In this document: positions 23,684 to 29,853 of the stretch, in pieces
How positions within the stretch are numbered: position 1 is the first letter of the stretch
Layout of the letters: each line of letters starts with the position of its first letter
Virus record (IMG/VR): IMGVR_UViG_3300044986_000573
Coordinates: 1 to 29,853 of that record
Source of the DNA: a virus
Length of the DNA stretch: 29,853 nucleotides
Strand: one strand, 5' to 3'
The notes under the pieces: generated by a model
Databases searched by the model: none
Seen by the model: only the letters and a program-made list of their open reading frames with translations
Told to the model about the DNA's origin: nothing
Made by a program: the position numbers and the translations under genes

Positions 23684-24544
23684 ATGGACATCGATGTTTC
23701 TAACGGGCCGGTGAAGGTCATCGGCATGGCGAGTAGTGCCTACCACTCGCTCAAGGCGTTCGACAGCCGGTCATTCCTGCTAGCTGTCCTCAAGGGCGGT
23801 GGCGAGGCCCAGCAGTGGCTGGACCAGGGCTATCCCCTGTTCACGGGCAACTCGGCCACCAGGCGTGGCGGGGAGTTCGATGAGATCGTCATGGGCCTGT
23901 GTGCCGGGAAGACCTTCGACTCCCTGGTCTGCATCCCGCCGGATGAGGTGCTGGGGGCCAACGGCTCCCGCAGCACCAAGGCATACCGGGAGTGGGAGGC
24001 GGCCCAGACCGGCATCTGCTGCACGGCGGATCAGGCGTGGGTCTACAGGAGGATGGTCGAAAGCCTGGAGGCCAACGGTGCCGCCAAGGCGTTGATGGAC
24101 CAGACCTCCGAGACGCAGTTGTCAGTCTTCTGGCAGGACGAGCATGGACACCTTCTCAAGGTGCGTCCGGACGGCGTGACCCCGGAACTGTGGTGGGATC
24201 TGAAGACAACATCGGCTCCTTGGGATCGGCTGTACCGCAGCGTCTTTGACTACGGCTATGCGGAGCAGCAGTGGCTGTACTGCCGCGGTGCGGAACAGGT
24301 CGGTTACCAGCCGTTCCGCATGCCGTTCGTCTTCGTTCAGACCATGCCGCCCTATGCGTGTCATGTGTTCTATCTGCCCGATGACTTGGTGGAGGAGGCT
24401 GGCCAGCGGTTGGTCAGCGTGATGGAGGAGGTTCGGCTGCGTCGTTCGACCGGCATCTACATGCCCGCTGATCACGGAGAGATCACGGAGCTTGAGATCC
24501 CGCGTTGGGCCCGCGGCAAGCAGGAGGAGGTGGTGATCATATGA
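23684..24544 (+). CDS. RecE-like PD-(D/E)XK exonuclease
   Basis: This 286-residue protein starts at an ATG after GGAGGTG. It has the core of RecB/RecE-family phage recombination exonucleases: an N-terminal Y-H-x2-K-A-F-DSRS segment (about 20-30) like the conserved start of DUF3799/exonuclease VIII proteins, an ETQLSVFW strand (143-150), K159 in the LLKVRPDGV strand with R161-P-D163, the D172-L-K174-T-T motif, and a Tyr/Gln helix (DYGYAEQQWLYC, about 189-200). Such enzymes digest one strand of a duplex from its end and hand the single strand to an annealing protein. The next gene is that partner and overlaps it by ATGA. The GGEFDE at 62-67 sits where family members have a G-x-x-x-H helix, here without the His. 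Confidence 0.8.
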   Translation: MDIDVSNGPVKVIGMASSAYHSLKAFDSRSFLLAVLKGGGEAQQWLDQGYPLFTGNSATRRGGEFDEIVMGLCAGKTFDSLVCIPPDEVLGANGSRSTKAYREWEAAQTGICCTADQAWVYRRMVESLEANGAAKALMDQTSETQLSVFWQDEHGHLLKVRPDGVTPELWWDLKTTSAPWDRLYRSVFDYGYAEQQWLYCRGAEQVGYQPFRMPFVFVQTMPPYACHVFYLPDDLVEEAGQRLVSVMEEVRLRRSTGIYMPADHGEITELEIPRWARGKQEEVVII

Positions 24545-25170
24545 ATGACAACAACGACATCTTGGGCCCGAGCAGTTCGCCTGCGACCGGCCATTTGACC
24601 AAGGCCCTGGCAGCAGCCCAGGCCGACTACCCGGTGGTGAAGTTCGACAGTGCCAACCCGCACTTTCGCAGCAAGTTCGCCTCCTACTCGGCGTGCTGCG
24701 AGGCGTTGCGGGGACCGTTGACGAAGAACGGCATCGCTCTTCCGGACTTCCGGCCGGGCGTGGTCAACGGTCAGTGGATCGTCATGGGCACGCTGCGACA
24801 CCTGTCGGGCGAGTACATCACGGGCATCGCCCCGTTGCTGATGGGCAAGAGCGACATGCAGTCCTTTGGGGCTGCCATGACCTACGCCAAGCGGACGCTG
24901 CTCATGGCCCTGGCTGGCGGGTTCAGCGGCGAGGCGGATGACGATGGGCAGAGCGTGGCGATTGCAGAGGCACAGCCTGCAAATCACGCCAAGACCATGC
25001 AGTACGAAGCCGAGGCCAAGAAGGCCATCGCAGAGGCCAAGGATGAGGCCACGGCGAAGAAGCATCTGGATACCGTCCGGCTGCGGGCCAAGGAAAAGGC
25101 CGTGGCTCCGGAGGTCTACAAGCGTTGTGAGTCGGAGTTCAACAGGGTCTGGAAGAACAAGGAGGAATGA
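24541..25170 (+). CDS. erf: ERF-family single-strand annealing protein
   Basis: This 209-residue protein starts at the ATG overlapping the exonuclease stop, after AAGGAGGAGG; an upstream in-frame TTG is less likely. The conserved ERF core is clear: FASYSACCEALRGPLTKNGI (46-65), a beta strand with WIVMGTLRHLSGEYITGIAP (79-98), and MQSFGAAMTYAKRTLLMALA (106-125) followed by the acidic EADDDG loop (131-136). The C-terminal third is a charged helix rich in Ala/Lys/Glu, which in ERF proteins is variable. The protein binds single-stranded DNA and anneals complementary strands, allowing phage recombination or genome circularisation together with the exonuclease and SSB beside it. Confidence 0.9.
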   Translation: MNDNNDILGPSSSPATGHLTKALAAAQADYPVVKFDSANPHFRSKFASYSACCEALRGPLTKNGIALPDFRPGVVNGQWIVMGTLRHLSGEYITGIAPLLMGKSDMQSFGAAMTYAKRTLLMALAGGFSGEADDDGQSVAIAEAQPANHAKTMQYEAEAKKAIAEAKDEATAKKHLDTVRLRAKEKAVAPEVYKRCESEFNRVWKNKEE

Positions 25171-25172
25171 TC

Positions 25173-25502
25173 ATGGGTTACCAGCGTTTCGTTGCTCTCG
25201 GGAATGTGACCAAGGATCCCGAGATCCGCCAGGTCGGTGAGAACGAAGTGGCCAAGTTCGGCATTGCCGTCAATGGCTACAAGGACAGCGTGGAGTTCTT
25301 TGATTGCGAGTGGTGGAAGCCCAACGGCGCCATCGGCTACGTGACCAAGGGAACGTCCGTGCTGGTGGAGGGGGAGTTCCAGACGCAGAAGTGGGAGAAG
25401 GACGGGCAGCAGCGCAGTAAGGCTGTGCTGAAGGTCCGCACGCTCCAGCTCTGCGGCAGTCGATCCAAGGCCGAGCCTGAGTACGCCGGGGATTTTGCCT
25501 GA
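25173..25502 (+). CDS. ssb: Single-stranded DNA-binding protein
   Basis: This 109-residue OB-fold protein shows the SSB order of strands: YQRFVALGNVTKDPEIRQVG (3-22), VAKFGIAVNGYKDSVEFFDC, the helix-strand AIGYVTKGTSVLVEGEFQTQ, and AVLKVRTLQLCGS. The length is close to the bare OB core, with a very short tail (EYAGDFA), which lacks the DDIPF-type tip used to recruit host proteins but still ends acidic-hydrophobic. The ATG at 25173 is chosen because AGGAGG is seven bases upstream; the ATG at 25167 would have no spacing. It closes the exonuclease-ERF-SSB cassette, protecting the single strands made and annealed by its partners. Confidence 0.9.
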   Translation: MGYQRFVALGNVTKDPEIRQVGENEVAKFGIAVNGYKDSVEFFDCEWWKPNGAIGYVTKGTSVLVEGEFQTQKWEKDGQQRSKAVLKVRTLQLCGSRSKAEPEYAGDFA

Positions 25503-25504
25503 CA

Positions 25505-25558
25505 AGAGGCGCGCCCGCCCGCGGTGGAGAACCTCCGACTCCACCGCGGGCCCTCTTT
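25505..25558 (+). terminator. Strong hairpin terminator after the recombination cassette
   Basis: CCCGCGGTGGAG (25518-25529) and CTCCACCGCGGG (25539-25550) form a perfect 12-bp stem with a 9-base loop. AGAGG (25505-25509) can also pair with CCTCT (25552-25556), enclosing it. The downstream strand reads CCCTCTTTAT, a modest T-run, so this is a probable intrinsic terminator or transcript-end stabiliser. It lies in the 65-base gap between SSB and the next gene. Confidence 0.65.
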
Positions 25559-25567
25559 ATCGGAGAC

Positions 25568-25831
25568 ATGAGGACAGGAATGGTTTGCATGGCACGCGAG
25601 TACATCGAAGACCCATTGTTTGATGCGGAAGACACGGACATCTGCCGGTCGCTGATCGAAGCGGCGTGTGCGTTTGAGTCTGCCCTGACCGAACTCCAGG
25701 CCGAGACGGGCTGGCTGTTCTCCGGGGAAGTCAGCCGTCGCATCACGGAGCTCCTGGGGGATCGCCCTCCGGAACTGCTGTCGGATTCTGAGGTGTGGTT
25801 TGTCATCGGCGGGCTTGTTGACAGGGACTGA
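25568..25831 (+). CDS. Small acidic protein before the helicase
   Basis: This is an 87-residue protein, or 80 residues if the ATG at 25589 is used, which has AGGA eight bases upstream; the ATG at 25568 is preceded by CGGAGAC. It is acidic and mostly helical (EDPLFDAEDTDICRSLIEAA, then FESALTELQAETGWLFSGEV), ending in LLSDSEVWFVIGGLVDRD. I do not recognise a family. It ends one base before the helicase start, so the two are probably co-translated. It may be a regulator or partner of the helicase, on position alone. Confidence 0.65.
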   Translation: MRTGMVCMAREYIEDPLFDAEDTDICRSLIEAACAFESALTELQAETGWLFSGEVSRRITELLGDRPPELLSDSEVWFVIGGLVDRD

Positions 25832-25832
25832 G

Positions 25833-27335
25833 ATGCAACTGCGTGATTACCAATCCGAGATCGTAGACGCTCACCTGCGTGCGCTCGCAGATGGGGTTCG
25901 CTCTACGCTAACGGGCCTGTTCACCGGAGCTGGGAAGACGGTGGTGTTCGTTGAGACGGCCAACCGCATCTCTGGCCGGACGCTCATCCTCGCCCCGCTC
26001 CGGGAACTGGTCTGGCAGGCCGTGGACAAGGTGCGCGACATCACGGGGGCCGATCCCGGGATGGAGATGGCCGAGTACCGCTCCCAGGAGGACGAGTGGT
26101 GGTCGCCAAAGGTCATCGTCGGGTGCAAGCAGACGCTGATCCGCGGTCGCTACAAGAAGTTCACCGACATCCGGCTGGTGATTGTGGACGAAGCCCACCT
26201 CCAGTTCTCACCGGCCTGCCTTGAGATGTTCCGCTGGTTCCAGGAGCGTGGGGCGATGGTCGCAGGGTTCACTGCGACTCCCTTCCGCATGGACGGGACG
26301 GCGATGCGGGACTTCTACGAGCATGAAATCTGCAACCGCGATGTTCAGTGGGCCATCGAACAGGGGTGGTCGGCTCCCTATGTGTGCAAGCTGGCTCGCG
26401 TTCAGGAATTGGATCTGTCTGGCGTCACTGTCTCGGGTGATGACTTCAACCAAAAGCAGCTCCAGCAGGCCGTGGAAAAGGAAGCCAACCTCCACCGTAT
26501 CGCCCTGATTACCCAGGAAGAGATGGAGGGGCCGACCGTTGTGTTCACGCCATCGGTCGCCTCGGCCAAGGGTGTCTGTCACTACCTGACCAACAACTAC
26601 GGCATCCCTGCGGTCTATGTGTACGGCACCCAGCCCGAGGAGGAACGGCAAGATGCTATCCGGCGATTTAAGACTGGAGAGGCGAAGGTTCTTGTCAATT
26701 GCCAAGTTGTGGCCGTTGGCTTCGATCATCCGCCGACCGCCACCCTCATCCTCGGAAGGCCCACAAAGTCCCGATCTTTCTGGTTGCAATGCGTGGGACG
26801 AGCCACTCGTCCTCTCCCCGGAGTTGTGGACTACGAAGGCTCGGATCCATCCGGCCGTATTGCACGGATCGCAGGATCTGGAAAGCCACGTTTCAAGATT
26901 GTCGATTGCACTGATGCAAGCCTGGACCACCGACTTGTCACAGCCGTGGACATGTTCTGCACGGCCGACAAGGAAGTGCGCCAGGTCATCAAGAAGGCTG
27001 CCGCTCAAGCCGCCGAGCCGCTGACCCAGGAGCAGATCGACGCCCTGGCCCAGCAGGAACTGGAGCGCCGGCTGATTGCCCAGGACATCGAAGCCCGCCG
27101 CAAGCGGATGCAGGGTCAAGCGACGGGCCGTCTGTTTTCCGAGGAGGTGCAGATCGGCTCGGGTAAGCGGTGCGTCGGAACGTATGTGAACCCGCTGAAA
27201 GGCAAGTTCGCCGGCCGCACGCTCAACACGTTGCCTGATTGGTATCTGCGTTGGGCTGCCGTTCACACCAAAGGTTGGGTGAGCAGTCTGTTTCGCAAGG
27301 AGAGGGATAGGAGACATGGCAAGCAAACGGCCTGA
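25833..27335 (+). CDS. Superfamily 2 DNA helicase with DUF3820-like C-terminal domain
   Basis: This 500-residue protein has the Q-like start LRDYQSEIVDA, Walker A TGAGKT (31-36), LILAPLREL (motif Ia, about 51-59), Walker B DEAH (119-122), TATP (motif III, 147-150), a second RecA domain with VVFTPSVASA (about 236-245), VLVNCQVVAVGFDHP (motif V, about 286-300) and QCVGRATRP (motif VI, 319-327). These define an ATP-driven SF2 helicase of the RecG/UvsW/RadD-like kind found in phage replication and recombination regions. Residues about 457-475 (GKFAGRTLNTLPDWYLRWA) match the small DUF3820 pattern (G-K-x2-G-x2-L-x2-x-P-x2-Y-L-x-W), an unusual fusion. Between them is a Lys/Arg/Gln coiled helix. It starts at the ATG right after the preceding stop. 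Confidence 0.9.
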   Translation: MQLRDYQSEIVDAHLRALADGVRSTLTGLFTGAGKTVVFVETANRISGRTLILAPLRELVWQAVDKVRDITGADPGMEMAEYRSQEDEWWSPKVIVGCKQTLIRGRYKKFTDIRLVIVDEAHLQFSPACLEMFRWFQERGAMVAGFTATPFRMDGTAMRDFYEHEICNRDVQWAIEQGWSAPYVCKLARVQELDLSGVTVSGDDFNQKQLQQAVEKEANLHRIALITQEEMEGPTVVFTPSVASAKGVCHYLTNNYGIPAVYVYGTQPEEERQDAIRRFKTGEAKVLVNCQVVAVGFDHPPTATLILGRPTKSRSFWLQCVGRATRPLPGVVDYEGSDPSGRIARIAGSGKPRFKIVDCTDASLDHRLVTAVDMFCTADKEVRQVIKKAAAQAAEPLTQEQIDALAQQELERRLIAQDIEARRKRMQGQATGRLFSEEVQIGSGKRCVGTYVNPLKGKFAGRTLNTLPDWYLRWAAVHTKGWVSSLFRKERDRRHGKQTA

Positions 27336-27642
27336 CGTTCTCCTGGATGACACGCTCCAGGAGGTCTTGGATTACTTCGATGTGGATCACGTTTTCCCCA
27401 CAACTTTCATCAAGGAGGAGAGGAAAGATGGTTGGTTTCGCAGACTACGAAGTCGAATTGCGGCATGCTTTGGCGCACGCCCCAGAGCTGAAGCGTCGGT
27501 GTCTGGTGAACGGTCAGCCAGCGGCCCATGTGGCCCGGCTCCTGGGGCTGCGGGCCCAGCAGACGCGGGGGGCAGTGCGGCTGCTGAAGCGGCTGAACTA
27601 CATGCCGTCGCCCGAGCGTCTCGCCCTGGTGGTCATGCGTGA
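27316..27642 (+). CDS. Small ORF overlapping helicase end and next gene
   Basis: An ATG with a good ribosome site (ATAGGAGAC) lies inside the helicase 3' end. The first 38 residues (ASKRPDVLLDDTLQEVLDYF, DVDHVFPTTFIKEERKD) look like real protein: acidic, amphipathic and non-repetitive. After about residue 39 it runs into Arg/Ala/Gly/Pro-rich sequence typical of the wrong frame of a GC-rich gene, and it overlaps the next gene by 215 bases. Either the true product is 108 residues with an unconstrained tail, or the N-terminal part belongs in frame with the following gene through a one-base change near 27420-27435. Confidence 0.45.
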   Translation: MASKRPDVLLDDTLQEVLDYFDVDHVFPTTFIKEERKDGWFRRLRSRIAACFGARPRAEASVSGERSASGPCGPAPGAAGPADAGGSAAAEAAELHAVARASRPGGHA

Positions 27643-27946
27643 CTGGGGCTTGGATGACGCCGACATCGCAGAGATTTTCTCCCGGTCGAAGCGTTGGGCC
27701 ACGGCCGTCCGCGACAACGCGGATGAGATAAAGGCGAACGAGCCCATCCCGGAACGCCTGGAGTTCCTGGACTGCGGGCTTCAGCGAGACGATGTGCCCC
27801 CGGAGGAGTTGTACAAGCGCGCGGCGGAGCTGCGTGCTGCGGGTGTGATCCAGGGCTGCATGGTTGGTCAGCCGCGCGTGCCGGTGGCCATGCATGTCTA
27901 CTCCTTTTGGAATAACTATGCGCTCGTTCCAGTCGGCACTCGCTAA
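27428..27946 (+). CDS. Helix-turn-helix-type protein of unknown role
   Basis: The ATG at 27428 follows AAGGAGGAGAGG and gives 172 residues; longer in-frame starts add Arg/Ser-rich sequence that looks spurious. The first 60 residues are helical with an HTH-like run (LVNGQPAAHVARLLGLRAQQ, TRGAVRLLKRLNYM, about 25-59), followed by a second one (ADIAEIFSRSKRWATAVRDN, about 79-98), where DADIAEIFSRS resembles a recognition-helix step. The C-terminal part contains PPEELYKRAAELRAAGVIQG. Two HTH-like units suggest a DNA-binding or sigma-like/regulatory protein, but I cannot name a family. It overlaps the next gene by 29 bases. Confidence 0.65.
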   Translation: MVGFADYEVELRHALAHAPELKRRCLVNGQPAAHVARLLGLRAQQTRGAVRLLKRLNYMPSPERLALVVMRDWGLDDADIAEIFSRSKRWATAVRDNADEIKANEPIPERLEFLDCGLQRDDVPPEELYKRAAELRAAGVIQGCMVGQPRVPVAMHVYSFWNNYALVPVGTR

Positions 27947-28535
27947 CGGCCAGAAGGCTGAACGCAAGTGGGTGGAGGCGATGCGGGCCAGCGGACGGTC
28001 GGTCGCTCACGGCAAGAAGATCGTTGTCAAGAAGCATTGCAGGAAAACTGGCCATGTCGAAACCCCTGACGCCCTCGGGCTGTTCTCCATTGAGATCAAG
28101 GAGCGGAGCCTGTCGTTCGATGATCCGGAGTCCTATCCCTACGACACGGTCTTTGTTGATGACCTGCGCGGCATGGGGATGGAGTCCACGCAGAACCTCA
28201 TCTACGTGTACCTGTCGAAGCCCACGGGCAAGTGGGTGTGGCTCACCATCCTGGACCGTGACGAGAGCTGGACAGAGGCCGTTACGTATGACCGCGGCCG
28301 GGGGCATGAGGTGCCGGTCCTCGTCGCTCCGAAAGCGCATCTCCGTACGGCCGACTCACTGATCAATTTGTTGTACCCGCACGCCTATCTGGACCTAGTA
28401 GATGGACCAACCGAAGCCTTCCTTGCAGGAGGAGGAGAGACTGAAGAGCGAGAACGATACGTTGCGAAGACGCATCCGGACGTTGGAGGCCGAACTGCAA
28501 AGGCTCCAGCAAAAACTCGTAAGCACATGGGGTGA
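27918..28535 (+). CDS. Probable PD-(D/E)XK nuclease
   Basis: I use the ATG at 27918, because its product begins FQSALANGQKAERKWVEAMR, typical of the first helix of this nuclease fold with a Glu (E15); longer in-frame starts overlap the preceding gene in poor sequence. The core reads ETPDALGLFSIEIKERS with P50-D51 and E59-I-K61, the classic PD-(D/E)XK layout, followed by YPYDTVFVDDL and a beta strand LIYVYLSKPTGKWVWLTIL. The product is about 205 residues. It may act as a resolvase or repair-type endonuclease in the phage DNA metabolism block. The last 45 residues (from GPTEAFLAGG) are Gly/Glu/Arg/Ala-rich and overlap the leucine-zipper gene at 28402 in another frame, so they may be under little constraint of their own. 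Confidence 0.65.
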   Translation: MRSFQSALANGQKAERKWVEAMRASGRSVAHGKKIVVKKHCRKTGHVETPDALGLFSIEIKERSLSFDDPESYPYDTVFVDDLRGMGMESTQNLIYVYLSKPTGKWVWLTILDRDESWTEAVTYDRGRGHEVPVLVAPKAHLRTADSLINLLYPHAYLDLVDGPTEAFLAGGGETEERERYVAKTHPDVGGRTAKAPAKTRKHMG

Positions 28536-28542
28536 AATGTAA
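28402..28542 (+). CDS. Overlapping 46-residue leucine-zipper mini-gene
   Basis: A short frame inside the 3' end of the nuclease gene encodes MDQPKPSLQEEERLKSENDT, then LRRRIRTLEAELQRLQQKLV, then STWGEM. Leucines fall at 14, 21, 28 and 35 (d positions), with N18, I25, L32 and L39 at the a positions, a textbook dimeric leucine zipper including the a-position Asn. Two in-frame TAG stops lie directly before the ATG, fixing the start, and the stop TAA overlaps the next ATG as TAATG, the junction style used elsewhere in this genome. No Shine-Dalgarno site is seen, so translation may be coupled to the nuclease. No signal peptide or lipobox, so not an Rz1-like lipoprotein. The protein could dimerise or bind a partner; its role is unknown. 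Confidence 0.55.
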   Translation: MDQPKPSLQEEERLKSENDTLRRRIRTLEAELQRLQQKLVSTWGEM

Positions 28543-28820
28543 TGTTTGGCAAACAAGTGATCTGGGAAAACATTCTGAAGTTCCGCACCTTCAACCATGT
28601 CATTCGGACCTGGGTGGAGCGGAAAGAGCATGGCCCGTCGCACGGCGATGACATGGCCAAGATGCAAGCCTGGGTGGCAGCCAACCGTCAGCGGCTGGAC
28701 ATGCTTCCGGGAGAGGACATTGCCAAGGAGATGGCCAAGGAGTTCCCGCGGATCTCCGCCATCGAAGTGATGAACGGCTTCGCCAATGAAGGCTGCCTCC
28801 TGTACCCGAGGTGGCCATGA
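28542..28820 (+). CDS. Small protein of unknown function
   Basis: This 92-residue protein starts at the TAATG overlap, with GGGGTGA a few bases upstream. It is helical and basic-aromatic at the N terminus (FGKQVIWENILKFRTFNHVI), then has a Met/Ala helix (DDMAKMQAWVAANRQRLDML) and a segment EDIAKEMAKEFPRISAIEVM that resembles a helix-turn-helix step (I-A-K-E-M-A-K-E...ISAIEV). It might be a small DNA-binding protein. No family is recognised. It overlaps the next gene by 4 bases. Confidence 0.7.
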   Translation: MFGKQVIWENILKFRTFNHVIRTWVERKEHGPSHGDDMAKMQAWVAANRQRLDMLPGEDIAKEMAKEFPRISAIEVMNGFANEGCLLYPRWP

Positions 28821-29044
28821 CCCTTCCCTGCGAGCGAACGCTGGCGGTCCTACGCGCCCGCAACTTCCTGGTGCGGCTCTCCAACGTCTACGTGGAGGGC
28901 GGCATCAAGGGGATCCGCCGGGAGGTACGCCAAGAGGCGAGGGCTGTGCTGCGACATTTCCCGCACTGGTTCGACATGGGACGGGCTGACTGCTTTGACG
29001 AGCAGGCCGCAATGCTGTGGGCCAACGAGGAGGACAAGACATGA
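28817..29044 (+). CDS. BPSL0761-like small phage protein
   Basis: The ATG at 28817, after GAGGTGG, gives 75 residues. The sequence MTLPCERTLAVLRARNFLVR, then a helix ending in RREVRQEARAVLRHFPHWFD and M, follows the pattern of the BPSL0761 family (M-T-x-P-x-ERT-x-A-V, E/F-L-x2-L, V-R-x-EA-R-x-LLRH-x-P), a common small protein of phages and proteobacteria with no known function. The C-terminal tail (CFDEQAAMLWANEEDKT) is acidic. It overlaps both neighbours by ATGA-type junctions, so it belongs to the accessory operon. Confidence 0.75.
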   Translation: MTLPCERTLAVLRARNFLVRLSNVYVEGGIKGIRREVRQEARAVLRHFPHWFDMGRADCFDEQAAMLWANEEDKT

Positions 29045-29595
29045 CCGACCGTGACCACTTCGCCGCTGCGGCACTGACCGGGCTGCTCTCAAACACCCAG
29101 CGCTACCAACTGTATCCGCTGACTAGGCAGGCATGGGAGATTGCCGACGCCATGCTCCGCGAGCGGGAGCGAACCGATCTAGACGCCGCGCCGGCGGCGA
29201 GAGCCCCGACAGACGCCAGCCCTCTCCGCCCTGACCAGGGCGTGACGGTTGGCATGGGCACCGGCGATACACAGGGGCCGGTGGCGTGGGCGGTGATGTA
29301 TCCGAACGGAAAGGGCGTTGAAGAGGTTTTTGAGTGCGAGGCTGATGCCCGCGATGATGCAAGCCATGACCAAGAGATCGTCCCGCTCTACCGCGCACCG
29401 CAGACCTGCCCATACGTTGTTGGCCGCACAACGCTGCACTGCTCGCTGACGCCGTTCACGCTGACCGACCAGGAGCGGGAGGCGATCCAATGGTTTTCCA
29501 GCCTGTCATACGGAGAGGGCGGGCGAGTGGCAACATACGCCGACACGCTACGGGGAATGCTGCACCGGCACGGATCAGGAGCATCGCATGAGTGA
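29041..29595 (+). CDS. Phage accessory protein, unknown function
   Basis: This 184-residue protein starts at the ATGA overlap after GAGGAGGACAAGAC. The N-terminal 50 residues (DRDHFAAAALTGLLSNTQRY, then AWEIADAMLRERERTD) form an amphipathic helical module that I remember as recurrent in small phage and metagenomic proteins, often of planctomycete association. A Pro/Asp linker follows, then a beta-rich domain (GPVAWAVMYPNGKGVEEVFE, IVPLYRAPQTCPYV). The C-terminal 40 residues (FTLTDQEREAIQWFSSLSYG) are helical. No enzyme motif is visible. The memory-based family link is weak. Confidence 0.65.
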   Translation: MTDRDHFAAAALTGLLSNTQRYQLYPLTRQAWEIADAMLRERERTDLDAAPAARAPTDASPLRPDQGVTVGMGTGDTQGPVAWAVMYPNGKGVEEVFECEADARDDASHDQEIVPLYRAPQTCPYVVGRTTLHCSLTPFTLTDQEREAIQWFSSLSYGEGGRVATYADTLRGMLHRHGSGASHE

Positions 29596-29848
29596 CGCAG
29601 AGACACCGCAGGACTCGGCAGCGACTCATGACCTGGATCGGCCGATGTGCTACGGATTCGCCGCAGACGGAGTGTGGATGGACACGCACTACGGCTGGGT
29701 GATTCCTGATGACGCCGTCGCTGATGCAGGCGAGGCGGGGCCGACGCGAGACAGCCAGCGATCAGCGGCTCCGTCCGCTGCATCGCGTGGTTCTGTGGTT
29801 TGCGGGATGAAACAACAGGAGAATCGAAATGCTCTACAACGCAATTAA
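29588..29848 (+). CDS. Small acidic protein, unknown
   Basis: This is an 86-residue product starting at an ATG after AGGAGC, overlapping the previous gene by 8 bases. The first 45 residues are acidic with aromatic residues (RPMCYGFAADGVWMDTHYGW, VIPDDAVADAGEAG); the last 40 are polar and low-complexity, and the end overlaps another start at 29829. No family is recognised. The true C terminus may be as shown, but the poor composition of the tail makes the extent uncertain. Confidence 0.5.
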   Translation: MSDAETPQDSAATHDLDRPMCYGFAADGVWMDTHYGWVIPDDAVADAGEAGPTRDSQRSAAPSAASRGSVVCGMKQQENRNALQRN

Positions 29849-29853
29849 GCGGC
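29829..29853 (+). CDS. Start of a gene cut by the window end
   Basis: An ATG at 29829 follows CAGGAG at a spacing of six bases and reads MLYNAIKR before the window ends. The good ribosome site, better than that of many genes here, suggests a real start overlapping the preceding gene by 20 bases. Nothing can be said of its product. Confidence 0.4.

Noticed and set aside
28395-28684. Two - strand frames of 90-99 residues over 28385-28684
   Set aside because: They run against well-coupled + strand genes, have no ribosome site, and are rich in Arg/Ser/Cys as expected of shadows.

Overview
The window is a GC-rich, tightly packed stretch of a double-stranded DNA tailed-phage genome, most likely short-tailed (podovirus-like). 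All genes lie on the + strand except one tyrosine integrase. Start codons mostly follow purine-rich Shine-Dalgarno sites, and neighbours commonly overlap as ATGA, TAATG or TGATG, so the host is a bacterium with ordinary SD-led initiation. The host cannot be named from sequence alone. A small accessory protein near the right end (29041-29595) resembles, from memory, proteins of planctomycete-associated phages, but this is weak evidence. An integrase with an adjacent tRNA-like fragment points to a temperate or formerly temperate phage. Phage genes lie on both sides of that fragment, so this looks like an unintegrated or assembled phage genome rather than a prophage edge.

Layout. 1-5073: the 3' end of an unidentified gene, a GT-A glycosyltransferase-like gene behind a candidate promoter, then the packaging block (zinc-ribbon small-terminase candidate, HNH endonuclease, a four-Cys mini-protein, large terminase, a small protein). 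5077-13950: portal, small head-associated proteins, a beta-solenoid repeat protein, a head-tail adaptor-like protein, a tail nozzle-like protein split over two reading frames, and a collagen-like fibre protein. 13957-22550: seven Ala/Gln/Gly-rich or charged proteins in tandem, ending in a 1223-residue protein; this is the usual place for internal virion (DNA-ejection) proteins. No major capsid protein is recognisable between portal and adaptor, which is the main gap in an otherwise orderly morphogenesis block.

22527-23683: the integrase on the - strand, then a gene-free control region of about 330 bases. It holds the tRNA-like att candidate, several hairpins and a duplicated GCCC/GGGC element ending in seven T. 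23684-25502: a recombination cassette of RecE-like exonuclease, ERF-type annealing protein and single-strand binding protein, closed by a strong 12-bp hairpin. 25568-29853: a superfamily 2 helicase with a DUF3820-like tail, a PD-(D/E)XK nuclease candidate and many small accessory genes, including a 46-residue leucine zipper encoded out of frame inside the nuclease gene.

How they work together: terminase and portal package DNA; adaptor, nozzle and fibres build the short tail; the Ala/Gln-rich proteins probably form the ejection apparatus; exonuclease, ERF and SSB carry out annealing-type recombination; integrase with the tRNA-like site would serve lysogeny. No repressor, lysis gene, DNA polymerase or RNA polymerase is seen here.
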